DNA from: Acanthochlamys bracteata
Taxonomy: Eukaryota > Streptophyta > Magnoliopsida > Pandanales > Velloziaceae
Length of the DNA stretch: 64,000 nucleotides
Reading direction: 5' to 3'
NCBI GenBank assembly: GCA_019914995.1
Contig: CM034134.1
Coordinates: 4,038,463 to 4,102,462 of the forward strand
Numbering within the stretch: the first letter of the stretch is position 1; every line of letters starts with the position of its first letter. Shown here piece by piece: positions 21,601-35,474 of this stretch. The position numbers and the translations under genes are program-made. The notes beneath the pieces are model-generated. The model searched no databases and was not told where the DNA came from. It was given only the letters and a program-made list of their open reading frames with translations.

Positions 21601-23560
21601 TCCCTTTTGATCTTAAATTTGTAAAATCTTGCTCATGTAATGCAATAGTTGCCTAGGTAAATTTTCATACGCGCTGAGTTTTCACAGGTTCAGGGCTTCT
21701 CTAGAATGGACTAATTGCCGATCTCAAGGCAGATTCAAAGGGATTCCATAAGTTCTAATTGGCTAATTTCACTAATTGAATCTAATTTGTCTTTACTAAA
21801 ATATTTTAATCTAAATGTATTATCTAATTCTTCCATTTTTTTCTAATTCTAATTTTAGAGGTGCCACACCACATCTAAAAAGTTTTTGTTTTATGGGTGG
21901 AATATAATCTTTAGTTACTTCTCCACTTTTTATCTTCCTCAACAAACCTTTCTTATTCTCCATATTTCTAATCTTTTATCCCTTAATTTAATTTTATCAT
22001 GTCATTCTTTTAATTTAAAATGAATACAATCTTTCTACTAAATTTTCTTTTACGAATATTCTTTTGACAATCATAATAAAAATATTCATTTGTATCTAAA
22101 TTCCAAAAACTTAATCTTAAGAGGTCTTCAAAAGTTCTAATTGTATCCATACTTTTTTTCTCGACATGCTATTACTATAGGATCTTCATAAACAAGGTAA
22201 ATTCATTCATGCATTCTTCCTCTTTTCATTATCTTTTAACATAGAAATTGATTTATAATCAGAAATCTAACACTGTATTATTTCTAGCATTTTTATACAT
22301 CATACTAGTTTCGGAATAAGAATATTTGATTTTTGATGAAATTCATCTAAAAGCCATTCTCGCTCAAACTAATTCAGAGGATCTATTTTATTGGCTTTTA
22401 ACATTTTAATTCCTTTAGAACTTACTAATCAATAACATCATCCATTTCTAATTTATATTTTATGTCTCCATTATTAGTTAATCTTCCAATAAATCCTATT
22501 GAAAATAATAAATTGCTTCCTGCTTTTTTCCTTCATAACCTCTCTCGTTTTAACTCCTATTTTTAAATGTTGAACTCCTTTGTAATACTTGTTAAAAAGT
22601 TTGAGAACAATAAAACATTCATGCATTCTCGACACATGTCTATTTCTATAGTAGCTATTGCTTGCTTGCTCGGGATTAATCTATAAATCATTATAAACAT
22701 AAAGTAATACTTTTGTTCCTAGATAACTTCTATCTAACTTTTTACTCCTACAATTAATAATCCTAAATGTATAAAATTAAATTGAGAACTTCTTAAAATT
22801 TTATAAGTTTCTAAACTAATAATATCTAAAATAACATTTTGTCCTCCAAACATTCAACTTCTTCTTCTCTTTTCTAATAAAAAACTGAGTCCCATTTATT
22901 AAATTTTCTACTTTTCCTATATGATATAATTCACATGGGGATATAAGATCTAAAACCATGTTGTCAAAAATGTTCTAGATTTTGTTCTGGATCTATAATT
23001 GATCCTACTTCGCTAAATGTTTTTACTTCTACTAAAAAGTTTGCTTAAAAGAGTCCTGCTTAGATTTAGGAACTATTTTTGGCTTATACTTTGTTCTCGC
23101 TAAAGTTCTGAGCTTCCACTAAATGATGTTGTCATTTTATAGAGAAAAATTTTAATACTTTAGGTGGTCTAGGTCTTTTCTATTTTACTTATTTTGTTAA
23201 TATTTATACTATCAACTTTTTTTAATAAGATCTTCTAATTCGTTGTTAAAAGTATTTTTTTTCTTTCTTCAAGTAATAAATCTAGTTTAGTATTCACTGT
23301 AATAATAAACTGATAATAGTATTATTTTGTATAATTATAGTTTTATCTTCAGCAGTGTGGGATCAAGTTTGCTAAATCCTTCACGAAATAAATATTTTTC
23401 AGCTTTCTAATAAAGCTTCTTGCAATCTTTCATAAGGATTGTTCTGATATTTGTTATGTGTTGTTTGATATTTATAAGATAATAGATAGAATAGTTCAGA
23501 TAAATAAGTCTATTATCACACAATTTGCATTTGTGAGTTAAGCAAGAAATATTTGTATCA
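15667..23560 (-). mobile_element. Endogenous pararetrovirus copy B, broken
   Basis: Reverse complement of copy A. Reading leftward from 23560: ORF1 3' piece (about 23560-23430), ORF2 (23433-23132), ORF3 (23135 to about 17970), ORF4 (about 17725-16720), promoter (TATA box at 16540-16532) and poly(A) signal (16408-16403), then leader to 15667. The ORF4 end is open at 17291-16815 and includes the Arg-rich YNVRPRRTLL segment. The coat, protease, RT and RNase H parts are recognisable by comparison with the other arms but heavily broken. Confidence 0.85.
16403..16540 (-). promoter_or_regulatory. Viral TATA box to poly(A) signal, copy B
   Basis: On the minus strand CTATAAATA lies at 16540-16532 and AATAAA at 16408-16403, the same spacing as in copy A. 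This promoter points left, toward spacer 1 and the promoter of copy A. Confidence 0.65.
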
Positions 23561-23633
23561 ACCGCTTGTATGCTATTATTGTGCTCACCCATGCTAATCT
23601 TTTGCAATATGTACTTGTCTTTTTCGTTTCTAG

Positions 23634-23733
23634 GTTCATGGTTCATTACCATTGCAATTGCAATGCAAAGAAGAATTGAAATGAGCAATGCTGAATATGA
23701 ATTGCCTGGTGTTGAAGATGAACTCCCCAAATG
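23634..23733 (+). pseudogene. Exon-like fragment (arm B copy)
   Basis: This is the counterpart of the arm A fragment, on the plus strand because the arm is inverted. It is bounded by TTTCTAG on the left and GTAAGTT on the right. In this copy the frame contains EMSNAEYELPGVEDELP. It has not been matched to any known protein family. Confidence 0.4.
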
Positions 23734-26700
23734 GTAAGTTACAATGATTGCGCCGCAGGGATGTATATTATCCTATATTTCAAGAAAAGATTACCATATG
23801 GTACCTAGTCGCATGGTCGCGACATTGAATAATAATAGGGGTTTTACTTAGTGAAGATGCATCCTGATTTGGCCAATTGAAGCAAACGCAACCTATAGCT
23901 TATCTTCGAACTTCCTCAACAAAGAAAGGCATGTGCATTATCCTCCATTTCAAGGAGAGGTTACCGTATGGAACCTGGTCACACAGGATCGCACATTAAT
24001 AATAGAGATCTCTCAAAGTCGCAAGAGCCAAAAGGGTCTTTGGAAAAATATAAGTATATACATGTATGTTGTTTGTGAACATTATAGACGTGTATAGAGC
24101 ATCACTTGGATGCTATAGGGTCCCACATTGATAAGTTAGTTGCACAAAGTCGCAAAAAGGATTTTGACTTGAAATATATAAATGCGTAAACTTTATCTTG
24201 TTTCTAAATACTATATATATGTAAATATTTATTATTTAGCATGGCAAATATGTAAAGCACATGATCCAAGTCACACAAGGTCACACATTCATAAGTAGCA
24301 ATCTCACAAAAGTCCAAAGAGCCAAGTAAGGGTTTTTTTAACTTGAACATGCAAATATATAAATATGGTCAAAATATGGTCACTAATCGATACTCACAAG
24401 GTCGCATATAATCCCACAAATGACAACTTATAAGAGTTGCATTAACAAAAATCATATGCCTTTCAACACAACCGATATATCAATGTTTATAAATTGAAAA
24501 TCATAATTTACAAGATATACCAATATTTAAAACAAGATTGCACAAGCCATACATCACATAGCAAGTGTTGCATTGTTAAAAAACACTTAGACACTCAACT
24601 TAGTAGATAAGAGATCATTTCAAAAATTTTGTTTTTTATGAGTTGCAAATAACTAAAATTCTTTTAGATCTCTTATATGAGTGACAAAGTTACCTGCTCA
24701 AATAGTTCTGAAGGCCATTTAAAGATACTAGTGGTTTTTAATAAACTTTTTCTACTTGCAACTTACCACTAATATGAGAGATATGAAGGAATTTAAATCT
24801 TGCTACAACTCTAAAGGGACAACTACCCTTCAAATGGTGTCTCTTTTAGCAAATGGCACAAGAGTTCACCAGCAACTGATGACCACCTAAGTTGGGAATA
24901 AAAGAATGCAAACACAATTTGTCCCTAGATTAGCATGGGTCAAAATGCACTTTATAATGGCAACCATTAATACAAAATATTTACTTCATAGACATCATAC
25001 TTATTCATTGATTCGACATTCCGACGTTTAATATTATATGTCATCCCTAACTTTTGATAAACCAACTATTCCTATGTTCAAACTACTATATGATCATGTA
25101 CTGACCACATTTTCTCTCAAAATATGAAAGCAAGTGCAACCCTATGTTGACCATAAGATAAAGAGGTCAAATTGTCTGCAATCGTAAGAAAAGCTCTAGG
25201 TCTTTCATCCAAGTGTTTGGGCTTGCACCTTCTAATTAGGATATTTATCATAATTGTTAGAGTTTTTATTTGAAAGAGACTTACCTTAATTGTAGAAGAT
25301 TTGATCTAACTGTATATATACATATTACATCCTAATAGTAATTTGAAGATATTTTATCAGTGGCCTATACATACTAAACAAACTATAGTTGAAGTTTAAG
25401 CATTTGAAGATACATAGTGAGATAGAGACAATAATGGGTCTCACAAGGTATAACGTCAGACAAACATTCAGAAATAAAACTTATAAAATATATCAAAATT
25501 TACATGGACGAATAGGGGACAAGAATGGTTACACAAGTTCACACAAATGTTCAAAAGTAGATTTTATAAGATATATCAAAATTCACATTATATGTAAAGT
25601 CATAAGGCTTAAGATGTAAGAAAACTTTGTAAGACCATACTTAAAACACGTAAATTTACGCAAACTTTTAGAAATATAATTTAGAACTAAAGAATCACAC
25701 AAATGCAAAAACTTCAATCAATCAATTCAATTATGAGAAAGTGGAAACACTTAATTTATTTACATTTAAAGGTTAACTAATCAAGATAAAAGGGATGTAT
25801 CATGACATCTAGAAGACTTAATATTAGGATGTAATATGTATATAAACACAAATTAGATCAAATCTTCTACAATTAAGGTAAGTCTCTTTCAAATAAAAAC
25901 TCTAACAATTATGATAAATATCCTAATTAGAGGGTGTATAGCCCAAACACTTGGGATGAAAGACCTAGAGCTTTTCTTACGACAATCCCATAATTTGACC
26001 TCTTTATCTTATGGTCAACATAGGTTGCACTTGCTCGCACCGAGAGAAAATGTGGTCGTATATGATCATATAGTAGTTTGAACATAGGAATAGTTGGTTT
26101 ATCAAAAGTTAGGGATGACATATAATATTAAATGTCTGAATACTGTACTGAATAAGTATGATGTCTATGAGAAGTAAATATTTTGTATTAATGGTTGCCA
26201 TTATAAAGTGCATTTTGACCCATGCTAATCTCGAGGACAAATTGTGTTTGCATTCTTTTTGTTCCCAACTTAGGTGGTCATCAACGCTGGTGAACTCTTG
26301 TGCCATTTGCTAAAAGACACCATTTGAAGGGTAGTTGTCCCTTTAAGAGTTGTAGCAAGATTTAAATTCCTTCATATCTCTCATATTAGTGGCACCATTT
26401 GCCAAGAGAAAAGTTTGTTAAAACCACTAGTATCTTTAAATGGCCTTACAGAACTATTTGAACAGGTAACTTTGTCACTCATATAAGAGATCTAAAAGAA
26501 TTTTAGTTGTTGCAACTCATAAAAGAACAAAATTTTTGAAATGATCTCTTATCTACTAAGTTGAGTGTCCCGAGTGTTTTTTAACAATGCAACACTTGCT
26601 ATGTGATGTGCGGCTTGTGCAATCTTGTTTTAAATATTGGTATATCTTGTAAATTATGATTTTCAATTTATAAACATTGATATATCGGTTGTGTTGAAGG

Positions 26701-27429
26701 CATAAAGCAGTTTTTGTTAATAACAACTTATATAAGTTGTCATTTGTGGGATTATAAAGCACCTTGTGAGGTATCGCTTAGTGACCATATTTTGACCATA
26801 TTTATATATTTGCATGTTCAAGTAAAAACCCTTACTTGGCTCTTTCTGGACTTTTGTGAGATTGCTACTTATGAATGTGTGACCTTGTGTGACTTGGATC
26901 ATGTGTTTACATATTTGCCATGCTAAATAATAAATATTTACATATATATAGTATTTAGAAACAAGATAAAGTTTACGATTTATATATTTCAAGTCAAAAT
27001 CCTTTTATGACTTTGTGCAACCCCAACTTATCAATGTGGGACCCTATAGCATCCGAAAGTGATGCTCTATACACGCCTATAATGTTCACAAACAACATAC
27101 ATGTATATACTTATATTTTTTCCAAAGACCCTTTTGGCTCTTGCGACTTTGAGAGATCTCTATTATTAATGTGCGATCCTCATTCCCTGACCAGGTTCCA
27201 TACTGGTAACCTCTCCTTGAAATGGAGGATAATGCACATGCCTTTCTTTGTTGAGAAGTTCAAGATAAGCTTATAGGTTGCGCTTGTTTCAATTAGCCAA
27301 ATCAGATGCATCTTCACTAGTAAAACCCTATTATTCAATGTCGCACCTTGTTTGACTAGGTACCATATGGTAATCTTTTCTTGAAATATAGGATAATATA
27401 CATCCTTAAGCGCAATCATTGTAACTTAC

Positions 27430-27529
27430 CATTTGGGGAGTTCATCTTCAACACTGTGCAATTCATATTCAAGCATTGCTCATTTCAATTATCACAGCAT
27501 TGCAATTGCAATGGTAATGAACCATAAAC
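27430..27529 (-). pseudogene. Exon-like fragment (arm C copy)
   Basis: Counterpart of the arm A fragment with the same acceptor and donor strings on the minus strand. It lies just outside the viral segment. Confidence 0.35.
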
Positions 27530-30500
27530 CTAGAACGAAAAAGACAAGTACATATTGCAAAAGATTAGCATGGGTCGAAGCACAATAATAACGCCAAACA
27601 GTTGATACAAATATTTACTGCTTAACTCACAAATGCAAATTAGTGATAATAGACTTATTTATCTGAACTATTCTATCTATTATCTTATAAATATCAAACA
27701 ACACATAACAAATATCGAACAATCCTTATGAAAGATTACCAAGAAGCTTTATTAGAAAACTGAAAATATTTATTTCAAAGAAGGATTTAGCAAACTTGAT
27801 CCCACACCTGCACAAGATAAAACTATAATTATACAAAATAATACTATTATCAGTTTATTATTACGAGTGAATACTAAACTAGATTTATTACTTGAAGAAA
27901 GAAAAAGAAATACTTTTAACAACGAATTAGAAGATCTTATTAAAAAAGTTGATAGTATAAATATTAACAAAATAAGTAAAATAGAAAGACCTAGACCACC
28001 TAAAGTATTAAAATTTTTCTCTATAAAATGACAACATCATTTAGTGGAAGCTCTAGAACTTTAACAGAACAAAGCTAGCAAAAATAGTTCCTAAATCTAA
28101 ATGTACTTTTTAAGCAAACTTTTAGTAGAAGTAAAAAACATTTAACTGAAGTAGGCTCAATTATAGATCCCGAACAAAATCTAGAACATTTTCGACAACA
28201 TGGTTTAGATCTTATATCCCCAACAGAATTATATCATATAGGAAAAGTAGAAAATTTAATAAATCAGACTCAGTTTTTTATTAGAAAAAGAGAAGAAGAA
28301 GTTGAATGTTTAGGAGGACAAAATGTTATTTTAGATATGATTAGTTTAGAAGCTTATAAAATTTTAAAAAGTTCTCAATTTAATTTTATACATTTAGGAT
28401 TATTAATTGTAGGAGTAAAAGGATTAGATAGAAGTTATCTAGGAACAAAAGTATTACTTTATGTTTATAATGATTTATGGATTAATCCAGAACAAGCAAC
28501 AATAGCTACTATAGAAATAGACATGTCTCGTAATGCATGAATGTTTTATTGTTGTCAAACTTTTCAACAAGTATTACAAAAGGAGTTCAACATTTAAAAA
28601 TAGAGTTAAAACCAGAGGTTATGAAGGAAAAAAAAGCAGAAGCAATTTATTATTTTCAATAGGATTTATTGGAAGATTAACTAATAATGGAGACATAAAA
28701 TATAAATAAGAAATGGATGATGTTATTCAGTTAGTAAGTTCTAAAGGAATTAAAATGTTAAAAGCCAATAAAATAGATCCTACAGAATTAGCTGGACGAG
28801 AATGGCTTTTAGATGAATTTCATCAAAAATCAAATATTCTTATTCCAGAAACTAGTATGATGTATAAAAATGCTAGAAATAGTACGAGTGTTAGATTTAC
28901 TGATTATAAATCAATTTCTACGTTAAAAGATAATGAAGCAGAAGAATGCATGAATGAATTTACAACAGCTTATGAAGATCCTATAGTAATAGCATTTCCA
29001 AGAAAAAGTATGGATACAATTAGAACTTTTGAAGACCTCTTAAGATTAGAAGTTTCTTGGAATTTAGATACAAATGAATATTTTTATTATGATTGTCAAA
29101 GGAATATTCGTAAAGGAAATTTAGCAAAGGATTGTATTCATTTTAAATTAAAAGAACGACATGATAAAATTAGAGAATTATGGGATAAAAGATTAGAAAT
29201 ATGGAGAATAAGAGAAAGGTTTGTTCAGAAGATAAAAAGTGGAGAAGTAACTAAAGATTATATTCCACCCATAAAACAAAAACTTTTAGATGCAAAGTAC
29301 ACCTCTAAAATTAGAATTAGAAAAAATAGAAGAATTAGATAATACATTTAGATTAAAATATTTTAGTAAAGACAAATTAGATTCAATTAGCGAAATTAGC
29401 CAAGTAGAACTTATGGAATCCACTGAATCTAGCCCAGCATCAGCAATTAGTCCATTCCAGAGAACTCAACCTACAAATAAAAAACAACGATTATGAAAAT
29501 TTACTTAGACGAACTATTGCATTACATGAGCAAATTTTACAAATTTAAGATCAAAAGAAAAACCTTTTCCATTAGAACAAAAAATACAATTTCAAACTCT
29601 AGAGAAGGACAAATTTTTAACCTCTCAACACATGACCTCGCTTATGGAATAATATTTTAGATGTATGGAAAAAATACAGAGTAGGAACATACTGAAAAAT
29701 ATGAAAGATTGTACTACTGAGAAGAAGCATTTAGATATTTAGAAGTCTTTTTAGGAGAATCTGATTTAGATTATGGGAAATTTTTAAACGAGACCAACCG
29801 ATCGTTATAAAAAGGCTTACAGACTTAGGACCAAATCCTTATAATTTTGTTAATCAAATACATCAATTAATAACCGAGAAGATCCTAATGTAGGACTAGT
29901 ATCTATGCAAGGAAGCATTAATGCATATAGAACAAATGCAACTTAAAGATGTTAGTAAAGCCAAACGATTTTGTAATGAATATATGCATATGGTATGTAA
30001 AGCAGGAGCTGGTTTTGACCAGGAATATGGAAAAAGACTATTTAGAAAATTTCCTCCAGACTTAGCAAAAGAAATTGAAAGAGAATGGAATAATTTGGCA
30101 CCAAAAGAAAAGAAAATCCCAATAATTTATGGACTATTACTCGAGAGTAAATCATATAATGAAAGTATTAACCAAAAATGTACTTAAATACAAACAAAAT
30201 AGACAACTAAAAAGAGGACAATTTGCATTCTGCAATAATATGTATGTCCCTAATCAGAATTATAGAGAAACAAAATAAAAAAAGAAAATCACGAGATATC
30301 CGTATCTCCAAAAAGAAATATTATTTAAGAAGATCTAATCGGAAAAAACCATATTTAGATAGAAATAAAAATGTAAGACGATTTAATCCAAAAAGAAATT
30401 ATAGAAAGAAATTAAAATGTTTTGCATGCAATAGTGAAGAACATTTAAGTAATGCATGTTCAAAAAGAAAGAATTTACATAATAGAAATACAGAATTACT

Positions 30501-31723
30501 AGAATGTGTAAATGAAACTTTAATAGATATAGACTCTGAAATATCCGATGATGAGACTATTTATAGTATAGAATCTTTAGAAGAAAAATATAGAGATGAA
30601 TTACACGAAGATTTTATTGAAGAAATGTCAGAATAAAATAGATTCTGACTTTTCGAGGAAGAATTAGAATATATGAATGAAGAATGCTCTCATAATTGGC
30701 AAAAATAATAAGGAATAGATTGTACACCATGTTTTATTTGTCATTGGTTTCCTAGTAGAATGAATAGAGCTAAATGTAGTTTATGTTTAAAAGAAGGATG
30801 TATAAAGTGTTTACACTTAGATACCAATGATTACTACTATCCTAAATATAAAGAAACATTAGATTCAAGAATAAGTTATTTAGAGAAACAAGTATTTAAA
30901 TTAAATAAAAAAATAACTAGAATTGAATCTACAATAAATCTAGACATATCTCGAAAGTAGTAATATACGTAAAGATGACTTTAGCTTTCTTCATATTCCA
31001 CCCAACACTCGTAATCATTCTCGTCAAGAAGTAACAAATCTCAATTTAGTCAAGAACCTATTCTTGTATGTAATCAAGATAATCAAATAGGCACTTTAAA
31101 AGTCATGTAAAAATACGATTGAACGCTATGAAGTAGAAACTTTAGCAATGATAGATACAGATGTACTAATACTATTCTTACCCCGATATCATTCCAAAAA
31201 ATATTTTAGAAAACCTAAACAACCATTAGTTGCTACCCAGATGAATGGTGCTACTTATACATATACTATCTCTATACCTACAGTACAAAAATTAGTTTCA
31301 AAACCAATTGTGTTATAAAGATGTAATATTCTTTACCTCCCGATCAAACTTTCAGTAGAGGTTTTAAGTCTTAAACATAATGTTATTTTAGGCATTTCTT
31401 TTCCGTTAAAAGATAATGGTAGTTTTACTCTTACTAAAGATTTTTTCTTCCTGAACCGCCATTCTTTTCTTAGCCCAACCACACCTACCTCAGAGTACGC
31501 TGGAAAGCGTGGTGAGTTTAAACTAGTTTTCTTAGATAAACATGGCCCTTTACCAATTTATACAGAACAAGATTTTGAAGAAGAAGAAGCAAAATGTCCC
31601 TGCCCTATTAAAGGTCAATGTCAGTTAGGAGAACAAACAGAATTAGACTCCCTTACACAATATTTAGAGCAGTTAGATGAAATAGCTATTGATATAAATG
31701 ATGACTTTGAAGCTTTAGAATTC

Positions 31724-32260
31724 ATGGAAGAACCTCTACACTTTACATATTCTTTATTAGAAGAAACTAGTTTAACACAATTAATTTCTAAGTTAGAAAA
31801 GTTGGAAATTATTGGAGAAAATATACAGAAATATTGGAATAAAGATAAAACAGTTTGTCATTTACGATTATTAAATGAAAGTCTTGTTATAAAGGCAGGA
31901 ACTATAGAAGCTTCTGAGGCTGATAGAAAAGATTTTAAGGAACATATAAATGATTTGCTTAAACTAAAAGTAATTAGGAAGTCAGATAGTCCACATAGAT
32001 CCCCTGCATTTATTGTAAGAAATCATAGTGAAATAGTCAGAGGAAAATCTAGAATGGTTATAAATTACAAACGATTAAATGATAATACAATAGATGATGG
32101 ATATTTAATTCCAAATAAAAATGAATTACTAGAACGAATTCGAGATAGAAAAATTTATAGTAAATTGATTGTAAATCCGGATTTTGGCAAGTTAGAATGT
32201 CTGAAGAAAGTATACCTTAGACAGCTTTTACTTGTCCAGAAGGTCATTTTGAGTGGTTAG
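31724..32260 (+). pseudogene. ORF3, protease-RT linker and RT N-terminal part, copy C (fossil)
   Basis: This open stretch contains HFTYSLLEETSLTQLISKLE (linker before RT) and then the start of the RT domain with FKEHINDLLKLKVIRKSDSP, HRSPAFIVRN and SRMVINYKRLND. The last corresponds to the R-x-V-x-DYR-x-LN motif of retroelement RTs. It is the most useful segment for phylogenetic placement as it stands. The catalytic YIDD string of this copy lies further on, ending at 32357. Confidence 0.75.
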
Positions 32261-32779
32261 TAATACCTTTCTTGTCTAAAATGCACCTTCCATATTTCAG
32301 AAAAAATGGACGAGGTATTTAGACAATATGCAATTTGTGATAGTATATATAGATGACATTTTAGTTTTCAAAGAAATCCAAAGAAGAACATTTAGGACAT
32401 TTACAATTAGTTTTAAAGGCATTTTTAGAACATGGAATAATTATTAGTAAAAAGAAAATGCAGATAGCAAAATAAAAAATTGAATTTTTAGGAGTAATTA
32501 TAGGAAAAGGAAAAATAGAATTACAAGAACATATTTGTAAAAAAGTATTTAGTTTTCCTGATAAATTAAGTAATTTAAAAGAAATACAACAATTCTTAGG
32601 AGTATTAAATTACACTAGACCTTTTATAAAAGATTTAGGAAAATTAGCAGGACCTTTATATGCTAAGACTAGTTTAAAAGGTCAACGAAATTTTAACCAA
32701 GAAGATATTAGATTAGTTCAACAAATTAAAGAAAAGGTTAAACAAATACCTCCTTTAGAGTTACCTTTAGATTCTGATT

Positions 32780-33190
32780 ATTTAATTATAAAAACAGATG
32801 GATCTCATCTTGGCTGGGGTGCAGTATTATTATCAAAACCTAATAAATATTCGCCCAAAGATACAGAAAAGGTAGTTAGATATAGTAGTGGTCAATATAA
32901 ACAGAAAGAAAATAGAACAAGTATTGAGTCAGAATTACTAGCTATAAATTATGCTTTAGATTCATTCAGATTATTCATTTTATCTAAACCTGAAATTACC
33001 CTTAGAACTGACTGTGAAGCTATAGTAAAATTTTATAATAAAATGAATGAGAAAAGATCTAATCAAATAAGATGGTTAAATTTTATAGATAGAATTACAA
33101 ATGATGGTATAAGAATCGAAATAGAGCATATAAAAAGGTAAAGATAATAGATTAGCTGGCATTTTAAGTAGATTTCTAACTCCTTTCATT
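32780..33190 (+). pseudogene. RNase H domain, copy C (fossil)
   Basis: The stretch shows KTDGSHLGWGAVL around 32791, then YSSGQYKQKENRTSIESELLA and LRTDCEAIVKFYNKM. These fit the D...E...D pattern of retroelement RNase H, with the usual TDAS-like start, ENR-x-S-x-x-E-LLA middle and TDC/TDH motif. It degrades the RNA strand during reverse transcription in the family. Confidence 0.75.
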
Positions 33191-33459
33191 TCTACAGATG
33201 CAGCCTCCTCCACGATTCATTCCTCCTCAAGTAGCAAGACTTAGTGCTCGTAACTGTAACAATGTAGCTGGACCTAGTTTACAGCACTCCACGGCCCAAC
33301 AATTTAGAAAAAGTTATATTTTGCAAACATGAACTTTTATGTTTTCCCCTAGTAATATCTTTTTAGACCTTTAGATAAGCAAGAATGTAATATCTCTAAA
33401 GATCAACAATGTTTATTAGATAATCTTTGGCAATCATTTCAAAAGATTGATCAAATGAT

Positions 33460-34479
33460 ATTTCTTAGCAAGCATGAATGCACTTACTTTTCATTTTTCT
33501 CATGAAAGAAGAAATTTCTCTTTTTATGTTGTTTTTAGAGGAAGACTACCTGGAGTTTTTCATACATGGTTAGAAGTTTTAGATAGTATTAGAGATTTTC
33601 CCAATGCATCATATAAAGGGTTTAATCATTTCACAGAAGCATTAGATGTTGCACGAGAACGCATTGGCATAAACTTTTATTTATCTCCTTCTTTGATAAC
33701 TACATGATAGACCTCGTAACTCTTACAAGATAGCCAAAGATACTCCAGAAAAATTATATTTTGTGACCACTGCAATGTTCTAGCGAGACACTCATTAAAA
33801 AGCTTAATGAAATAGTTGCTCTTTTAAGACAAGAAAAACTCAAGCTCTTAGACAAACAAGCAGATTTAGAGAGACTCCTTATTCAGGTAAGGTTGGATTA
33901 CATCCAACAAACCTCCAAACCTGCTGTGGAGAATAAAAGTATTGCAGGAACAGCAGCTACTCTTGCTGAGAAAAGAGTAGAAACAAAGATTCACTTGTCT
34001 TTGAGAAACAAGTGGTTAGTCCGCTCTACCCAAGGCCCTGAAAGGGCATATCAAATCCGGAGATCCCTGGCAATTTGGGAAAAATTACATTATCAGGTTT
34101 TCATCAAGGAACATGCAGTACAAAGAACAAAGAACCAATTACAGAAGAACGTAGTGGGATACTGAACAATCTCCAGAACTTGAATTCAGAACGTGATAGT
34201 ATACAGATTATTCCTACACATATGTATAATGTTAGACCTAGAAGAACTTTATTAAGGAAAAGAGAATTTAAGAAACTTATTGAAGAAACTATTAAAGATT
34301 TATCTATCTTTAAGAACATTTCTAATCCTATGGACTGTGAAAAAGAGTATAAAAGAACAACTAGTTCAGAATCAGAATCAACAACAGAAAGCCCTATCCC
34401 CTACTCAGCAATGGACGAGAGATGTGCAGACATAGACAACCTTTCACATCCCGACAAAGAAAAGAGACTTGGACTGTAA
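33460..34479 (+). pseudogene. Viral ORF4 with viroplasmin-type domain, copy C (broken)
   Basis: The first part (33474-33707) reads HERRNFSFYVVFRGRLPGVF, then SYKGFNHFTEALDVARERIG, a good match to the caulimovirus viroplasmin / RNase HI N-terminal fold. The last part (34075-34479) carries YNVRPRRTLLRKREFKKLIE and an acidic Ser-rich tail ending SHPDKEKRLGL. It lies about 270 bp after RNase H, as a separate cistron. It is broken in the middle. Confidence 0.72.
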
Positions 34480-34647
34480 CACTCGGCATCTAGAAAGATT
34501 CAAGATCCAGGATGGAGACAAAGCTACCTAATGAAAGCGGCAAAGAATGGTTAATTAACCACACTACGGTTAGTTAACTTTAGTTTATTAACTATAGTTT
34601 GTATACCCTAGTTATATTTTTAACTAGGTTAAGTTTAGTTTCTTTTC

Positions 34648-34784
34648 TATAAATATGTGCAAATTTTGTAAGTTGAGGGCATCGGTCTTTAAGATCCAAG
34701 CTCTCTTGTGTGTATGCTCTCAAGTTTGTGCTTTCAAGTGTGTGCTCTCAAGTTCTTCTTGTAAGTCCCTTTTCTTTTAATAAA
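34648..34784 (+). promoter_or_regulatory. Viral TATA box to poly(A) signal, copy C
   Basis: CTATAAATA at 34648-34656 and AATAAA at 34779-34784. The upstream palindromes and the triplicated CTCTCAAGT-type repeat of R are conserved with copy A. Confidence 0.68.
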
Positions 34785-35474
34785 AGTTTTAGGGATTTCT
34801 GAAGGGAAACTCCCAACGCTTTCTATTATGTTTTCTCTCCCAAAATATTTTTGTTTTGAATATTTTTCTTATGTTTAAGCATGTAGTATGCTGTCGTAAA
34901 CGGAGAAGGTTTTGACAGCAATATCATTTCATGGCATATCATCTTTTCAGAAATAAATCTCTCGCATCTCATGTATTCTTGGATGTCCTCAACCTTAGGA
35001 TCAAAGGCTTAGCTTAAGTATATGTTTGTTTTAACTTGTCCTAAATCCTCCTCGAGTCATCCTTGTAAGTCCTGTTTAAGCCAAGGTTAGGCATAAGGCA
35101 AAATGGATTGAACATGATGAACGAAAGTTTTAACAAACTAGCTTGATGTTTTAGTCTAAGATATCCTTGTAATAGGGATCAATATCTAGATACAATCATA
35201 AATAGCAGAGCTGAGGAAGATACCTCTTTGTTTAATCTATGGCTGAAAGCTTTTGTTATAAAAAAAAAATTAAAAAAAAAAAAAGGAGAGAGCATATGAA
35301 AGTCAGTAAGGAAAAGTACCAAGTAAGGATTAAGACAACTAAGAAATTTTCCCTCTTCCATTTAATACAACATTTCTAGTTATCCTCTTTTATATCTGTG
35401 AACTCATTCTCGCCTTTTTAACACTTTATCTTCCTTATAAATACGTTCTATTAAAAGTAATAACAATAATAGTA

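Larger units (their letters stand above)
15667..25822 (-). repeat. Arm B of the array
   Basis: This is the reverse complement of arm A over its whole length, starting with the leader (16.4-15.67 kb read leftward) and ending with the outer flank that matches 5131-5626. Its last bases (TCTAGAAGACTTAAT) join directly to arm C. Confidence 0.88.
25823..35474 (+). repeat. Arm C of the array
   Basis: This is a copy of arm A that begins at ATTAGGATGTAATATG, equivalent to 5627 in arm A, so it lacks the outer 496 bp. It ends at AATAATAGTA before spacer 2. Confidence 0.88.
27600..35474 (+). mobile_element. Endogenous pararetrovirus copy C, broken but best preserved in its 3' half
   Basis: The order is as in copy A: ORF1 3' piece (about 27610-27731), ORF2 (27728-28031), ORF3 (28028 to about 33190), ORF4 (about 33460-34479), promoter and R (34648-34784), leader to 35474. 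The movement domain lies at about 28337-28540, the coat region with both Cys motifs at about 29920-30960, and the protease to RNase H region at about 31140-33190. The part from about 31.6 to 33.2 kb is the least decayed polymerase section of the four copies. Several to many breaks elsewhere. Confidence 0.88.

Noticed and set aside
23407-23730. Apparent 107-codon minus-strand protein crossing the flank/virus border in arm B
   Set aside because: It runs antisense through the exon-like fragment and then into the ORF1 piece, and it is not maintained in the other arms. A chance fusion of frames.
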